Below, one piece after another: positions 23,657 through 30,561 of a stretch of DNA of 30,561 nt (the stretch's first letter is position 1; each line of letters begins with the position of its first letter). A program made the translations under genes and the position numbers. The notes beneath the pieces were generated by a model. That model searched no databases and had not been told where the DNA came from. It was given only the letters and a program-made list of their open reading frames with translations. Source of the DNA: Clostridiales bacterium (GTDB lineage Bacteria > Bacillota > Clostridia > Monoglobales > Monoglobaceae); NCBI GenBank assembly GCA_016303265.1, contig JAEDLZ010000008.1, forward strand, positions 1-30,561. The letters run 5' to 3'.

Positions 23657-25249
23657 TTATTTTAAATTTTCTATAGTGTCGCCCATGCCTACATCATTTA
23701 AATATAAATCGGTATAAAGGCTTGCACAATCTTTTCTGTCGCTAACCTTGCGGTAGTCCTCCCATGCCTTATAATAGTCCGCCTTAAACTGCGAAACTCT
23801 GCCGCCGCCGGTGTAGCCCTCCGCCATGGCACGCCAGCCGCAGTAGATAACATTAAAGAGTCCGCAGGCGTATTCAATACTTGTTTCGATGTAGTCGCAA
23901 AGCTCCTTGTCGGGAATTTCAATTTCCTTAAAAGCCCTCCGCACCTCGTTCCACCAGAGGACGCTTTCCTTCTTTTCAAGGACGGCGGAAAACAGCAAAT
24001 CGTTATCGTTTAAGTATCTGAAAACCTCGTCAAGCTGTTTTAAGCCGCCGAGACGGTCATCACGCATCCAAAGCCGGCAAGGATAACAATTCTCGTCAAG
24101 AGTTCTGTCATAGCACTCAACATACCTGCCTTTTAAGAGCGCACGGGATGCCATAAAGCACATTTCACGGAATTTTTCGGCATTTTTGCGGTCAAGTCCC
24201 ATTTTATTTTCAGCATAGTCGTAAAAAATTTCCTCCTCCGTGCGGGCGGGATTATTGGCATAGTTTGCAATAACCCACACATTTATGTCGCACCAAAATT
24301 CGTTGCTTATATACGGACCGTACCAGCCGCCGCCCCGTGACCAGGTGTATATCCCCTTGATTTTCGGGTTGTCTGCAATGTCGCGAAGCCCCTTTGGGCT
24401 TTTGTTGTCGTCAAAGGAGTTGATAACGCCGTTCATTATGTAATTTGGGTATGCCCCCTTGCCTTCGTATTCGCGCTGGCACTGGATTTCCACAACCTGG
24501 TTGTGCTTGCCGATTGTCAGGCAGGGGTTAAAGCGAACCCGCCGCCAGAAGTCAACGATTGTGTGTTTAATCGAGAACAAAAGCTTTTCGTGGGGTTCTA
24601 CATTGTCTGTGACCGCAAGATAATATTCCGGAGAGGAGTGAAATTTGTCCGAGAAAATATCCCATGTCCTGAAGAAAAGATATTTCCCGTGCTTAACGCA
24701 AATTTCCTCACGCAGGAAGTTTATAAGCTCAATAAAATCACGGATTTCCTCATCCCTATTGCCGTATTTTATTGCACCGTTGCCCGTATGGTACGGCGTG
24801 TCGTGAAGATAAGTTTCTCCCACGCGGACAATCAGCCCGTCAACCTGTGGGAATTTCTCAAATATTTCGTCAAACATTATGCGGTGCAGTTCTTTTGTTT
24901 TTTCGCGCTTAAGGGAAATTTTGCCGTCCTCGTCCAGAATTTCGTCCTTGTATTGGTCAGCAAGCCTTTTCGGAAGGACAAATAAATCTATGTGGTAAAA
25001 AATATTCATATTTTCCGATTTGGCGGCGCTTATTTGACTGTGGATTTCGGACTGAATATTGTTTATCCATTTTTTCTCGTCCTCACCCACAAAAAATTCT
25101 CCAAGCGCAGAAAAATCCACAGCCGTGTTAATGTGCTTAAACACCTGTGAATTATATCCGTACGATTTAAGAAGTTTCGGATTTAAGAACTTGGACTTAA
25201 AGGGAGCTTCCCCGGGGTTGTGGTGAACCATATCCATTATAAATTCCAT
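23657..25249 (-). CDS. Putative alpha-glucuronidase-like glycoside hydrolase (GH67-related)
   Basis: 530 aa from the ATG at 25249, chosen because GGAG lies six bases upstream; an ATG 12 nt earlier has no site. There is no signal peptide, so it should act in the cytoplasm. I do not recognise the exact family, but the middle follows GH67 alpha-glucuronidases in layout: IFEKFPQVDGLIVRVGETY resembles the barrel strand with the acid Glu, then YLAVTDNVEPHEKLLFSIKH, then QVVEIQCQREYEGKGAYPNY, which resembles the GH67 segment ending in xELQITQEYxGQ. Carboxylates occur at the matching places. Later come IKGIYTWSRGGGWYGP and SNEFWCDINVWVIANYANNP, then a helical C-terminal part rich in Trp and Tyr. Position at the head of a glucuronate operon supports release of glucuronate from oligosaccharides. 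A different uronic-acid or unrelated barrel hydrolase is possible. Confidence 0.55.
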   Translation of the reverse strand: MEFIMDMVHHNPGEAPFKSKFLNPKLLKSYGYNSQVFKHINTAVDFSALGEFFVGEDEKKWINNIQSEIHSQISAAKSENMNIFYHIDLFVLPKRLADQYKDEILDEDGKISLKREKTKELHRIMFDEIFEKFPQVDGLIVRVGETYLHDTPYHTGNGAIKYGNRDEEIRDFIELINFLREEICVKHGKYLFFRTWDIFSDKFHSSPEYYLAVTDNVEPHEKLLFSIKHTIVDFWRRVRFNPCLTIGKHNQVVEIQCQREYEGKGAYPNYIMNGVINSFDDNKSPKGLRDIADNPKIKGIYTWSRGGGWYGPYISNEFWCDINVWVIANYANNPARTEEEIFYDYAENKMGLDRKNAEKFREMCFMASRALLKGRYVECYDRTLDENCYPCRLWMRDDRLGGLKQLDEVFRYLNDNDLLFSAVLEKKESVLWWNEVRRAFKEIEIPDKELCDYIETSIEYACGLFNVIYCGWRAMAEGYTGGGRVSQFKADYYKAWEDYRKVSDRKDCASLYTDLYLNDVGMGDTIENLK

Positions 25250-25356
25250 GTATATCTCCATTCTGCCGCCCGGCGGCGGCACAAATAATAATTATTATTA
25301 AATATCTTTTACCGGCAGGTTAAAGATGATAAGAGGTTAAAAAGTCTGTGAACATT

Positions 25357-25581
25357 TTAATCCGAAGAGAAAAATCCCCACAGGCGAGCCGGTTGAAAAT
25401 GCAAAATTTTGTATTCCTCCATTTTTGCCTTAAGCTCATTAACTTGATTTTCCTCAAGCGAGGAAATGTTAAAGCCGTTAATGCCTCCGGGTTTAGAATA
25501 TCCGATACCCGGATCGCTTAAAACGGAAACTGCTTGTCAATGTCTTTATCAATTTCGTCCGACAATAATAAGCCTGCTCAT
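25357..25581 (-). pseudogene. Degraded short gene in the leader of the uronate operon
   Basis: On the minus strand an ATG at 25581 (AGGGG nearby) opens MSRLII and then fails after ten codons. Sensible protein continues in the +1 frame (SDEIDKDIDKQFPF, stop) and then back in the original frame for about 59 codons (VLSDPGIGYSKPGGINGF, then NISSLEENQVNELKAKMEEY, then KILHFQPARLWGFFSSD, stop at 25357). Two compensating one-base shifts would restore a protein of about 77 aa. I cannot identify it. It may be a decayed gene or a fragment of a longer one; sequencing error is also possible. Confidence 0.4.
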
Positions 25582-25614
25582 TGTTCCCCTACAAAATCAG
25601 TTTAGAATAACTTT

Positions 25615-25644
25615 ATCATATTTTTTCAAAAAAGACTATGTAAA
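25615..25644 (-). promoter_or_regulatory. Candidate promoter for the uronate operon
   Basis: Minus-strand -35 TTTACA (25639-25644) and -10 TATGAT (25615-25620), spacing 18. It lies 366 nt upstream of the hydrolase start, so the operon mRNA would carry a long leader through the degraded gene. Confidence 0.45.
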
Positions 25645-25658
25645 TATTGACATAAACA

Positions 25659-25687
25659 TTGCAAAAATCACCTTTATATGTTAATAT
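25659..25687 (+). promoter_or_regulatory. Candidate promoter for the AraC regulator
   Basis: -35 TTGCAA (25659-25664) and -10 TAATAT (25682-25687), spacing 17. It is divergent from the candidate uronate promoter, with only about 15 nt between the two -35 boxes, the usual setting for control by the divergently encoded regulator. Confidence 0.5.
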
Positions 25688-25840
25688 ATTAAAAAGTGAA
25701 AACTAAGTGTATTTATTATCTTGATTTTTTGGCAAAGAAGCTGTATTGCAAGGCAAAATTATGCGCCTTGCCCTGCTTGCGGGCAAGAGGCATGGAATTT
25801 TAAATTACCGGTTTCGGACAGAAAGGCTGTGAAAATTGAA

Positions 25841-26635
25841 ATGGACAGAAATTTCGACATATCTCACAAAATAACGGTTCAGTCAAAAACCGAGTATGTT
25901 GAGCTTCATTCCCATGACGGCTATGAATTTTTCCTGTATATAGCGGGGGATTCGGAGTATTTTGTCGAGGGCAATTATTATAAATTGGAGCCCTTTGACG
26001 CAATTGTAATAAGCCGTAACGAAATGCATCGGGTTCTGCACCGTTCAAACACGGTATATGAGCGGGTTGTTATCAGTATAGACCGGGAATTTTTCAAGGA
26101 AACGGGATGTGAGGAATATGAAAGCATATTCATGAACCGTGAATTTGAGGGAAACAATAAAATTCCGGCAAAGGAGGTAAAGAAAAGCGGTCTTTATGAC
26201 ATTGTAAAGGCGATTTTAAAATACAGTGACGACGGGGCAAATCAGGGTAAACCCGTTGTCCGCGCGGCAATTATTGAATTTCTGTATATTTTAAATGATA
26301 TAAAAAATTTCAAGCGCAGCGAAAATGCCGATTCGAGAATAACAAATATAATCTCATATATAAATGAAAATTACAGCGAGAATCTGACGGTGGATACTCT
26401 TGCGGCGAAGTTCTTTCTGTCCAAAAATCATCTTTGTCGGATTTTCAAGAAATCAACAGGGTATACGCTCCATAATTATATAAATCATAAGCGGCTGCTC
26501 TCCGTACGGGACCTTTGCCGGGAGGGAATGGCAATCGGCGAGGCGTGTACCGCCTGCGGATTTTCCAATTATTCGTCCTTTTATCGGTTTTATGTGAAGG
26601 AAATCGGCGCCGCCCCCAAATATGAACTGAAATAA
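25841..26635 (+). CDS. AraC-family transcriptional regulator, probable regulator of the uronate operon
   Basis: 264 aa from the ATG at 25841 (MDRNFDISHKITVQ). The frame is open for 40 codons further up, to 25721, but that part crosses a small hairpin (CTTGCCC/GGGCAAG) and does not resemble the family; the start is uncertain since the nearest AAAGG is 14 nt away. The N-terminal cupin-type sensing domain shows ELHSHDGYEFFLYIAG and FVEGNYYKLEPFDAIVIS with the usual His and Glu. The C-terminal about 100 residues contain two helix-turn-helix motifs: NLTVDTLAAKFFLSKNHLCR and MAIGEACTACGFSNYSSFYR, ending in APKYELK. It is transcribed away from the hydrolase-uxuA-uxaC-uxuB genes, so it probably activates them in response to a uronate or oligosaccharide. 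Confidence 0.88.
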   Translation: MDRNFDISHKITVQSKTEYVELHSHDGYEFFLYIAGDSEYFVEGNYYKLEPFDAIVISRNEMHRVLHRSNTVYERVVISIDREFFKETGCEEYESIFMNREFEGNNKIPAKEVKKSGLYDIVKAILKYSDDGANQGKPVVRAAIIEFLYILNDIKNFKRSENADSRITNIISYINENYSENLTVDTLAAKFFLSKNHLCRIFKKSTGYTLHNYINHKRLLSVRDLCREGMAIGEACTACGFSNYSSFYRFYVKEIGAAPKYELK

Positions 26636-26763
26636 ATAAGGACCCTGAGCGAAAAGAAAAATTCTGATTTTGATATAATTGTTTTACTTTAAAAAGTTTA
26701 GTTTTGAAGATACAGGAAATTCCTTTTCGCCAATTTATTTTCGGTAAATGCTGACTGTTCCGG

Positions 26764-26858
26764 CAGAGCCTGACCGCTTTGGCACAGCCTGAACGATTAG
26801 GCACAGCCTGACCGCTTTGGCAAACCCTGACCGATTAGTCACAGTCTGACCGTTTCTG
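26764..26858. repeat. Five tandem 19-bp repeats
   Basis: Units at 26764, 26783, 26802, 26821 and 26840, each 19 bp with core CACAGCCTGACCG. Units 1 and 3 end GCTTTGG while units 2 and 4 end GATTAG plus one base, so there is also a 38-bp period. The array lies between the convergent araC and tatD genes and has no spacers. Function unknown. Confidence 0.85.
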
Positions 26859-26890
26859 AAAAACAAGCCGACGCCGCCTTTTGGGCGGCG
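26857..26890 (-). terminator. tatD operon terminator
   Basis: A GC-rich stem CGCCGCC/GGCGGCG (26872-26878 with 26884-26890, loop TTTTG). On the minus strand it is followed by TCGGCTTGTTTTTC. It lies seven bases past the tatD stop and next to the 19-bp repeats. Confidence 0.75.
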
Positions 26891-26896
26891 GTCAGT

Positions 26897-27658
26897 TCAT
26901 TTTACCCCGAAAAATCTTTTGGCATTGGCGGTGGTAAGCTCCGCAACCTCCTCAAAGGTCATACCCTTAACTTCGGCGATTTTCTCTGCAACGCGATAAA
27001 CATAGCCACTGTGGTTTCGCTTTCCCCTAAAGGGTTCGGGAGTCATGTACGGACAGTCTGTTTCAATCATAATTCTGTCCGGCGGAATCATCTTAAGCGC
27101 CTCAATGGCACGGCGGGCATTTTTAAAGGTCACAATCCCCGTAAAGGAGATATAAAATCCCATCTTAAGAAATTCTTCGGCGGTTTCGGCGCTGCCCGAA
27201 AAACAGTGAATGACACCGTTTTGTATTTTGTGTTCCTTCAAAATTCTCATACACTCGCCCCGGCTTTCACGGTCATGGATGACTACGGGAAGATTAAGCT
27301 CTTTCGCAAGCTCAAGCTGGGGCGCCAGCCATAATTCCTGCTCCTCCTCGGAGGTGTCGTCATAATGATAGTCCAGCCCGATTTCGCCGATTGCGACAAC
27401 CTTTTCATGCTTTGCCGCCTTCCCCAGCCAATCAATATCCGCTTGGGTCATGCCTCTTACCTCGCTCGGATGGACTCCGACCGTGGCATACACAAAATTG
27501 AATTTTTCCGCAAGGGCAATGCTGGTTTTCGAGGTTTCAATGTCGCTTGCGATGTTATTGATAAATTCAACGCCGTCCTTGTGCGCCGCGGCGATTACTT
27601 CGCAGCGGTCGGCGTCAAACTGCCTGTCGTCATAATGAGCATGGGAATCGTAAAGCAT
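26897..27658 (-). CDS. tatD: TatD-family metal-dependent hydrolase (DNase)
   Basis: 253 aa, normal for the family. The TIM-barrel metal ligands are visible: DSHAHYDDRQFD at the N-terminus (HxH), AIGEIGLDYHYD near residue 90, LPVVIHDRESRGE, VIHCFSGSAETAEEF and MIETDCPYMTPEPFRG. TatD proteins are cytoplasmic Mg-dependent nucleases, with proposed roles in DNA repair or RNA/DNA degradation. GAGGAA lies seven bases before the ATG, inside the end of the preceding methyltransferase gene, which stops two bases upstream, so the two are translationally coupled. Confidence 0.95.
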   Translation of the reverse strand: MLYDSHAHYDDRQFDADRCEVIAAAHKDGVEFINNIASDIETSKTSIALAEKFNFVYATVGVHPSEVRGMTQADIDWLGKAAKHEKVVAIGEIGLDYHYDDTSEEEQELWLAPQLELAKELNLPVVIHDRESRGECMRILKEHKIQNGVIHCFSGSAETAEEFLKMGFYISFTGIVTFKNARRAIEALKMIPPDRIMIETDCPYMTPEPFRGKRNHSGYVYRVAEKIAEVKGMTFEEVAELTTANAKRFFGVK

Positions 27659-27660
27659 AG

Positions 27661-28791
27661 CTATTCCTCTTTTCCGTAAAGTAAGTTATAAAGCGTGGGC
27701 GCAAAATTAAATTCACGCATGAGATTTTCCGCCTCCAAAAGAGCTTTATCCCGTGTTTTTTGGGGAATGAGAGCCTTTGTCCCGCGGATTAAAATATTTT
27801 TCGGAGAATGCTTCATGTCGACAAATTCCATCAGCGAAACAGAGTATCCTGCCGCAGTAAGGAGATTTCCCCGTATTGCGTCTGTGGCAAGAGCGGCGAA
27901 GCGCTCTTTTATTATTCCGTACCGGGACAAAATTTCAAAGTTATCCGTTTTGAGCTGTCCGTTCAGCTCGTGCTGGCAGCAGGGCACGGAGAGAATTATT
28001 CCGCAATTCCATTTTACTGCGTTATACAGAGCAAAATCCGTCGCCGTGTCACAGGCGTGCAGAGTTATAACCATATCGGCTCTGCCGTCGTAATTATATT
28101 TTCCTATATCTCCCGTTTCGAAATGAAGCTTTTTATATCCGTACTTTTGAGCAAGCAAATTACAGTTCCCTATAACCTCGTCTTTCAGGTCAAGACCGAT
28201 GATTTCCGCGTCGATTCCTCTGATGTTGACAAGGTAATGGTAAAGAATAAAGGTGAGATAAGACTTTCCGCAGCCAAAATCCAGCACGGTCATCTTCTTC
28301 CGCTCGCCGATAACATCCCGTACAATTTCCGTAAAGCGGTTTATCTGCCGGAATTTGTCATACATTGAACTGACGATTTTCCCGTCTTTTGTGAAAATTC
28401 CAAGGTCCACAAGCGGCGGAATCGCTTCATTTAATATATAGTTTTTCTGTCGGTTGTGGGAAACGCCGGGCTTTGCACCGCCGTTTTGGATGATAAGAGA
28501 GGATTTGCCCTTTTTGGAAATCTTTACGGTGTAGTGCTTCCTCTCGCTCCAGAAATCAAACTGCCGGTAGTCATTTTTCAGGTCAATAAGCGCTGACAAA
28601 AGCTCTGCCTTTGATAAATTTTCGGAAAAAGACTGCTTGTCCGTCAGCTTAACAGCCTGAAAGCAACGAACGCCGCCGATTTCCTTTGCAGAAATATTTA
28701 TCCGCCGGAAAGCGGCAGAAGATAAGGGGTTGCTGACAACCCCTTTAATAATTTCGTTTTCAAATATTTGTTTAAGCTTTTCTTCCGGCAT
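27661..28791 (-). CDS. SAM-dependent methyltransferase (Methyltransf_32-like)
   Basis: 376 aa from the ATG at 28791, with GAGGCG seven bases upstream; an upstream TTG at 28815 is less likely. The Rossmann domain starts at about residue 165: TVLDFGCGKSYLTFILYHYL (SAM-binding motif I), EIIGLDLKDEVIGNCN (acidic loop), HFETGDIGKYNY and MVITLHACDTATDFAL, then ILSVPCCQHELNGQL. The CCQH element is typical of the Methyltransf_32 group, whose relatives include likely RNA methyltransferases; the substrate here is unknown. The N-terminal 160 residues form a separate domain, perhaps for substrate binding. The start overlaps the aminotransferase stop by 20 nt, so the genes are cotranslated. Confidence 0.85.
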   Translation of the reverse strand: MPEEKLKQIFENEIIKGVVSNPLSSAAFRRINISAKEIGGVRCFQAVKLTDKQSFSENLSKAELLSALIDLKNDYRQFDFWSERKHYTVKISKKGKSSLIIQNGGAKPGVSHNRQKNYILNEAIPPLVDLGIFTKDGKIVSSMYDKFRQINRFTEIVRDVIGERKKMTVLDFGCGKSYLTFILYHYLVNIRGIDAEIIGLDLKDEVIGNCNLLAQKYGYKKLHFETGDIGKYNYDGRADMVITLHACDTATDFALYNAVKWNCGIILSVPCCQHELNGQLKTDNFEILSRYGIIKERFAALATDAIRGNLLTAAGYSVSLMEFVDMKHSPKNILIRGTKALIPQKTRDKALLEAENLMREFNFAPTLYNLLYGKEE

Positions 28792-29950
28792 GAACAAACG
28801 CCTCGATTCTTTCAAGTGCTTTGGTTATATTTTCGACGGAATATGCGTAAGAGCAGCGTATAAAGCCCTCTCCGCTTTCGCCGAAGGCGGAACCGGGTAC
28901 AACGGCAACCTTACGGTCGTAAAGCAATTCGCGGCAGAACTGTTCGGAGGACATACCCGTGGATTTTATGCAGGGAAAGGCATAGAAAGCGCCCTCGGGC
29001 TCAAAGCATTCAAGCCCCATAGAGTTAAATCCGTCCACAATTATATTGCGGCGCTTGTTATATTCATCCCGCATATATTCAATGTCGGAATCACCGTTTT
29101 CCAAAGCGGAAATTGCCGCATACTGAGCGGTGGTCGGCGCCGACATAATGGCATACTGATGTATCTTTGTCATAGCCTTTATAATGTCGGGGTGACCGCA
29201 GGCGTAGCCCAGACGCCAGCCCGTCATGGCGTAGGTCTTTGAAAAACCGCTTACCAAAACGGTGCGCTCCTTCATACCCTCAATTGCCGCAACGGAAATG
29301 TGTTTTTTGCCGTAGGTCAGCTCGCCGTAAATTTCGTCGGACAAAACCATAAGATTTGCTTCTTCGATAATAGGAGCAATTGCCTCAAGGTCCGCCTTTT
29401 CCATAATTCCGCCGGTGGGATTGCTGGGATATGGCAAAATTAAAACCTTGGTTTTCGGCGTGATTGCAGCCTTAAGCTCCGTTGGAGTAAGCTTAAAACG
29501 GTTTTCCGCCTTAGTTTGTATAGTCACAGGTACGCCGCCTGCCAGACGGGTTATCGGCTTGTAGCAAACGAAGCTGGGCTCGGGGATTAAGACCTCGTCG
29601 CCCGGTTCTATAACCGCACGCAGAAATAAATCGATTGCCTCGCTCCCGCCGACGGTGATTAACACCTGAGAAATCCCGTCGTAGGCAAGACCGAAACGCC
29701 TTTTCAAATATGACGCCGCCGCAAGACGAAGCTCCTTTAAGCCTGCGTTGGAGGTGTAGTGGGTTTTGCCCTTCTCAAGCGAATAAATCCCTTCATCCCT
29801 AATATGCCAGGGCGTGATAAAGTCAGGTTCACCGACGCCGAGAGAAATAGCGTCCTCCATCTCTGCGGCAACATCAAAAAATTTTCGTATACCGGAGGGG
29901 GGGATACTTTTGACGGTGCGGCTTAAAAAATCGTTCGGAGAGAAACTCAT
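28772..29950 (-). CDS. PLP-dependent class I/II aminotransferase
   Basis: 392 aa. It has the fold-type I aminotransferase order: SLGVGEPDFITPWHIRDEG near the start, THYTSNAGLKELRLAAASYL, VGGSEAIDLFLRAV, YPSNPTGGIMEKADL, VLSDEIYGELTYG, and the PLP lysine at about 238 in LVSGFSKTYAMTGWRLGY. It resembles the PatA/aromatic and branched-chain aminotransferase-like proteins of Clostridia; the amino acid used cannot be told from sequence alone. The ATG has GGGAGG upstream and overlaps the TGA of the Lrp gene by four bases (ATGA), so regulator and enzyme are made together. This pairing suggests control by the amino acid that the enzyme handles. Confidence 0.93.
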   Translation of the reverse strand: MSFSPNDFLSRTVKSIPPSGIRKFFDVAAEMEDAISLGVGEPDFITPWHIRDEGIYSLEKGKTHYTSNAGLKELRLAAASYLKRRFGLAYDGISQVLITVGGSEAIDLFLRAVIEPGDEVLIPEPSFVCYKPITRLAGGVPVTIQTKAENRFKLTPTELKAAITPKTKVLILPYPSNPTGGIMEKADLEAIAPIIEEANLMVLSDEIYGELTYGKKHISVAAIEGMKERTVLVSGFSKTYAMTGWRLGYACGHPDIIKAMTKIHQYAIMSAPTTAQYAAISALENGDSDIEYMRDEYNKRRNIIVDGFNSMGLECFEPEGAFYAFPCIKSTGMSSEQFCRELLYDRKVAVVPGSAFGESGEGFIRCSYAYSVENITKALERIEAFVHAGRKA

Positions 29951-30447
29951 AAAGATATAACCTCCCTGTCATCGGAAGCCGGAGCGGACAAAATATTTCC
30001 GTCCATTTTATAGCGTTTAAGCACAAAGTGGGTCGCAGTTGAAACAACGGATTCCATAGGGGCAAGATGCTCGGAAATAAAAAGGGAAATGCTTTTAAGA
30101 CTGTCCCCCTCCACAGTAACGCCGAAATCATAGCTTCCGCTCATAAGATTAAGGGATTTAACCTCGGGATATTGATAAATGCGCTCCGCAATGCGGTCAA
30201 ACCCCTGGTTGCGCTGTGGGGTAACCTTAAGTTCAATGTAGGCGGTGACGCGGTTTGATGAATCGAGCTTGTCCCAGTTTACAATAGCACCGTATCCCAG
30301 AATCGTGCCGTTTTTCTCCATATCGTCAATAACGGCGGCGACTTCAGAAGCGTCCATTTTGTACATTGCGGCAAGCTGTTCTAAGGAAAGCTTGCAGTTC
30401 TCGTGCAATGTCTTAATAATGTCTTCGTATTTTTTTTGATTTTCCAT
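29947..30447 (-). CDS. Lrp/AsnC-family transcriptional regulator
   Basis: 166 aa from the ATG at 30447 (MENQKKYEDIIKTLHENC), which has GGAGGT eight bases upstream; six more codons upstream are open but without a site. The N-terminal winged helix-turn-helix shows LSLEQLAAMYKMDASEVAAV and MEKNGTILGYGAIVNWDKL. The C-terminal RAM/AsnC ligand-binding domain shows VTAYIELKVTPQRNQGFDRI and SLNLMSGSYDFGVTVEGDSL. These proteins bind amino acids and form octamers on DNA. It is the first gene of a four-gene operon (regulator, aminotransferase, methyltransferase, tatD) and probably controls its own promoter. Confidence 0.92.
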   Translation of the reverse strand: MENQKKYEDIIKTLHENCKLSLEQLAAMYKMDASEVAAVIDDMEKNGTILGYGAIVNWDKLDSSNRVTAYIELKVTPQRNQGFDRIAERIYQYPEVKSLNLMSGSYDFGVTVEGDSLKSISLFISEHLAPMESVVSTATHFVLKRYKMDGNILSAPASDDREVISL

Positions 30448-30484
30448 AATGAAGTACCTCCGCAAAGTATATTCTCATAAAATG

Positions 30485-30551
30485 ATGTAATTATTGTAAC
30501 ATAAGCGCAAACGGCAATCCGTTTGCTGCAATTTCGTTCAAATAATTACAT
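30485..30551. promoter_or_regulatory. 11-bp inverted repeat in the Lrp gene upstream region
   Basis: ATGTAATTATT at 30485-30495 and its exact reverse complement at 30541-30551 flank 45 bp. It lies 38 nt and more upstream of the regulator start. Spaced sites of this kind fit autoregulation by an Lrp-type protein. No confident -35/-10 pair could be assigned. Confidence 0.4.
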
Positions 30552-30561
30552 TGGTGCAAGG

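Noticed and set aside
25721..25840. N-terminal extension of the AraC regulator, with a CPACG stretch suggesting a zinc site
   Set aside because: The extension is outside the family, crosses a small hairpin, and has a single isolated CxxC; the start at 25841 fits better, though it is not certain.
26764..26858. CRISPR array or replication-origin iterons
   Set aside because: There are no spacers or cas genes, and no replication gene or AT-rich unwinding element of an origin is nearby.
1..30561. tRNA, rRNA, transposase or phage genes
   Set aside because: None was recognised on either strand; all long frames with coding character are accounted for by housekeeping and catabolic genes.

Overview
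The window reads as a chromosomal segment from a Gram-positive anaerobe of the class Clostridia. The signs are strong AGGAGG-type ribosome binding sites, a GlgC/GlgD pair for ADP-glucose synthesis, a cell-surface protein with S-layer homology (SLH) domains, formate-tetrahydrofolate ligase, and a ZTP riboswitch. I cannot name the species. There are no rRNA or tRNA genes, no insertion sequences and no CRISPR array.

Layout. (1) 1-3805, plus strand: end of a polyamine ABC permease (potB), a fused permease/binding protein (potC-potD), and a secreted GHL10-type glycosidase with three SLH domains. (2) 3994-5338, minus: a PP2C-like phosphatase and a small zinc-ribbon membrane protein. (3) 5684-16176, minus: a full glycogen locus in the transcribed order alpha-glycosidase, glgB, glgC, glgD, glgA, glgP. 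An unusual Gly-Gly-Tyr/His repeat lies in frame just after the glgP stop. (4) 16277-19733, plus: a promoter and ZTP riboswitch with terminator ahead of purB, then fhs. (5) 19808-20050: two back-to-back terminators with a possible tiny minus-strand unit between them. (6) 20091-25249, minus: a hexuronate catabolism cluster, in the transcribed order GH67-like hydrolase, uxuA, uxaC, SDR-type fructuronate reductase. A divergent AraC regulator (25841-26635) and a degraded short gene lie at its head. (7) 26764-26858: five tandem 19-bp repeats. (8) 26897-30447, minus: a tight operon of an Lrp/AsnC regulator, an aminotransferase, a methyltransferase and a TatD hydrolase.

How the genes fit together. 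The glycogen locus covers precursor synthesis (GlgC/GlgD), elongation (GlgA), branching (GlgB) and breakdown (GlgP, GH13 glycosidase). The purB/fhs pair joins de novo purine synthesis to one-carbon supply. The ZTP riboswitch would sense the intermediate (ZMP/ZTP) that builds up when 10-formyl-THF is short; fhs lies two genes downstream and makes 10-formyl-THF. The uronate cluster would release glucuronate from plant or host glycans and convert it to 2-keto-3-deoxygluconate; the kinase and aldolase that finish the route are not in the window.

The best leads are the riboswitch-purB-fhs unit, the start-less Gly/Tyr/His repeat frame behind glgP, the PotC-PotD fusion with an internal lipobox-like site, the GH67-like enzyme in the uronate cluster, and three small intergenic structures (degraded gene, 19-bp repeats, short transcription unit). 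I did not find a clear new multi-gene system.
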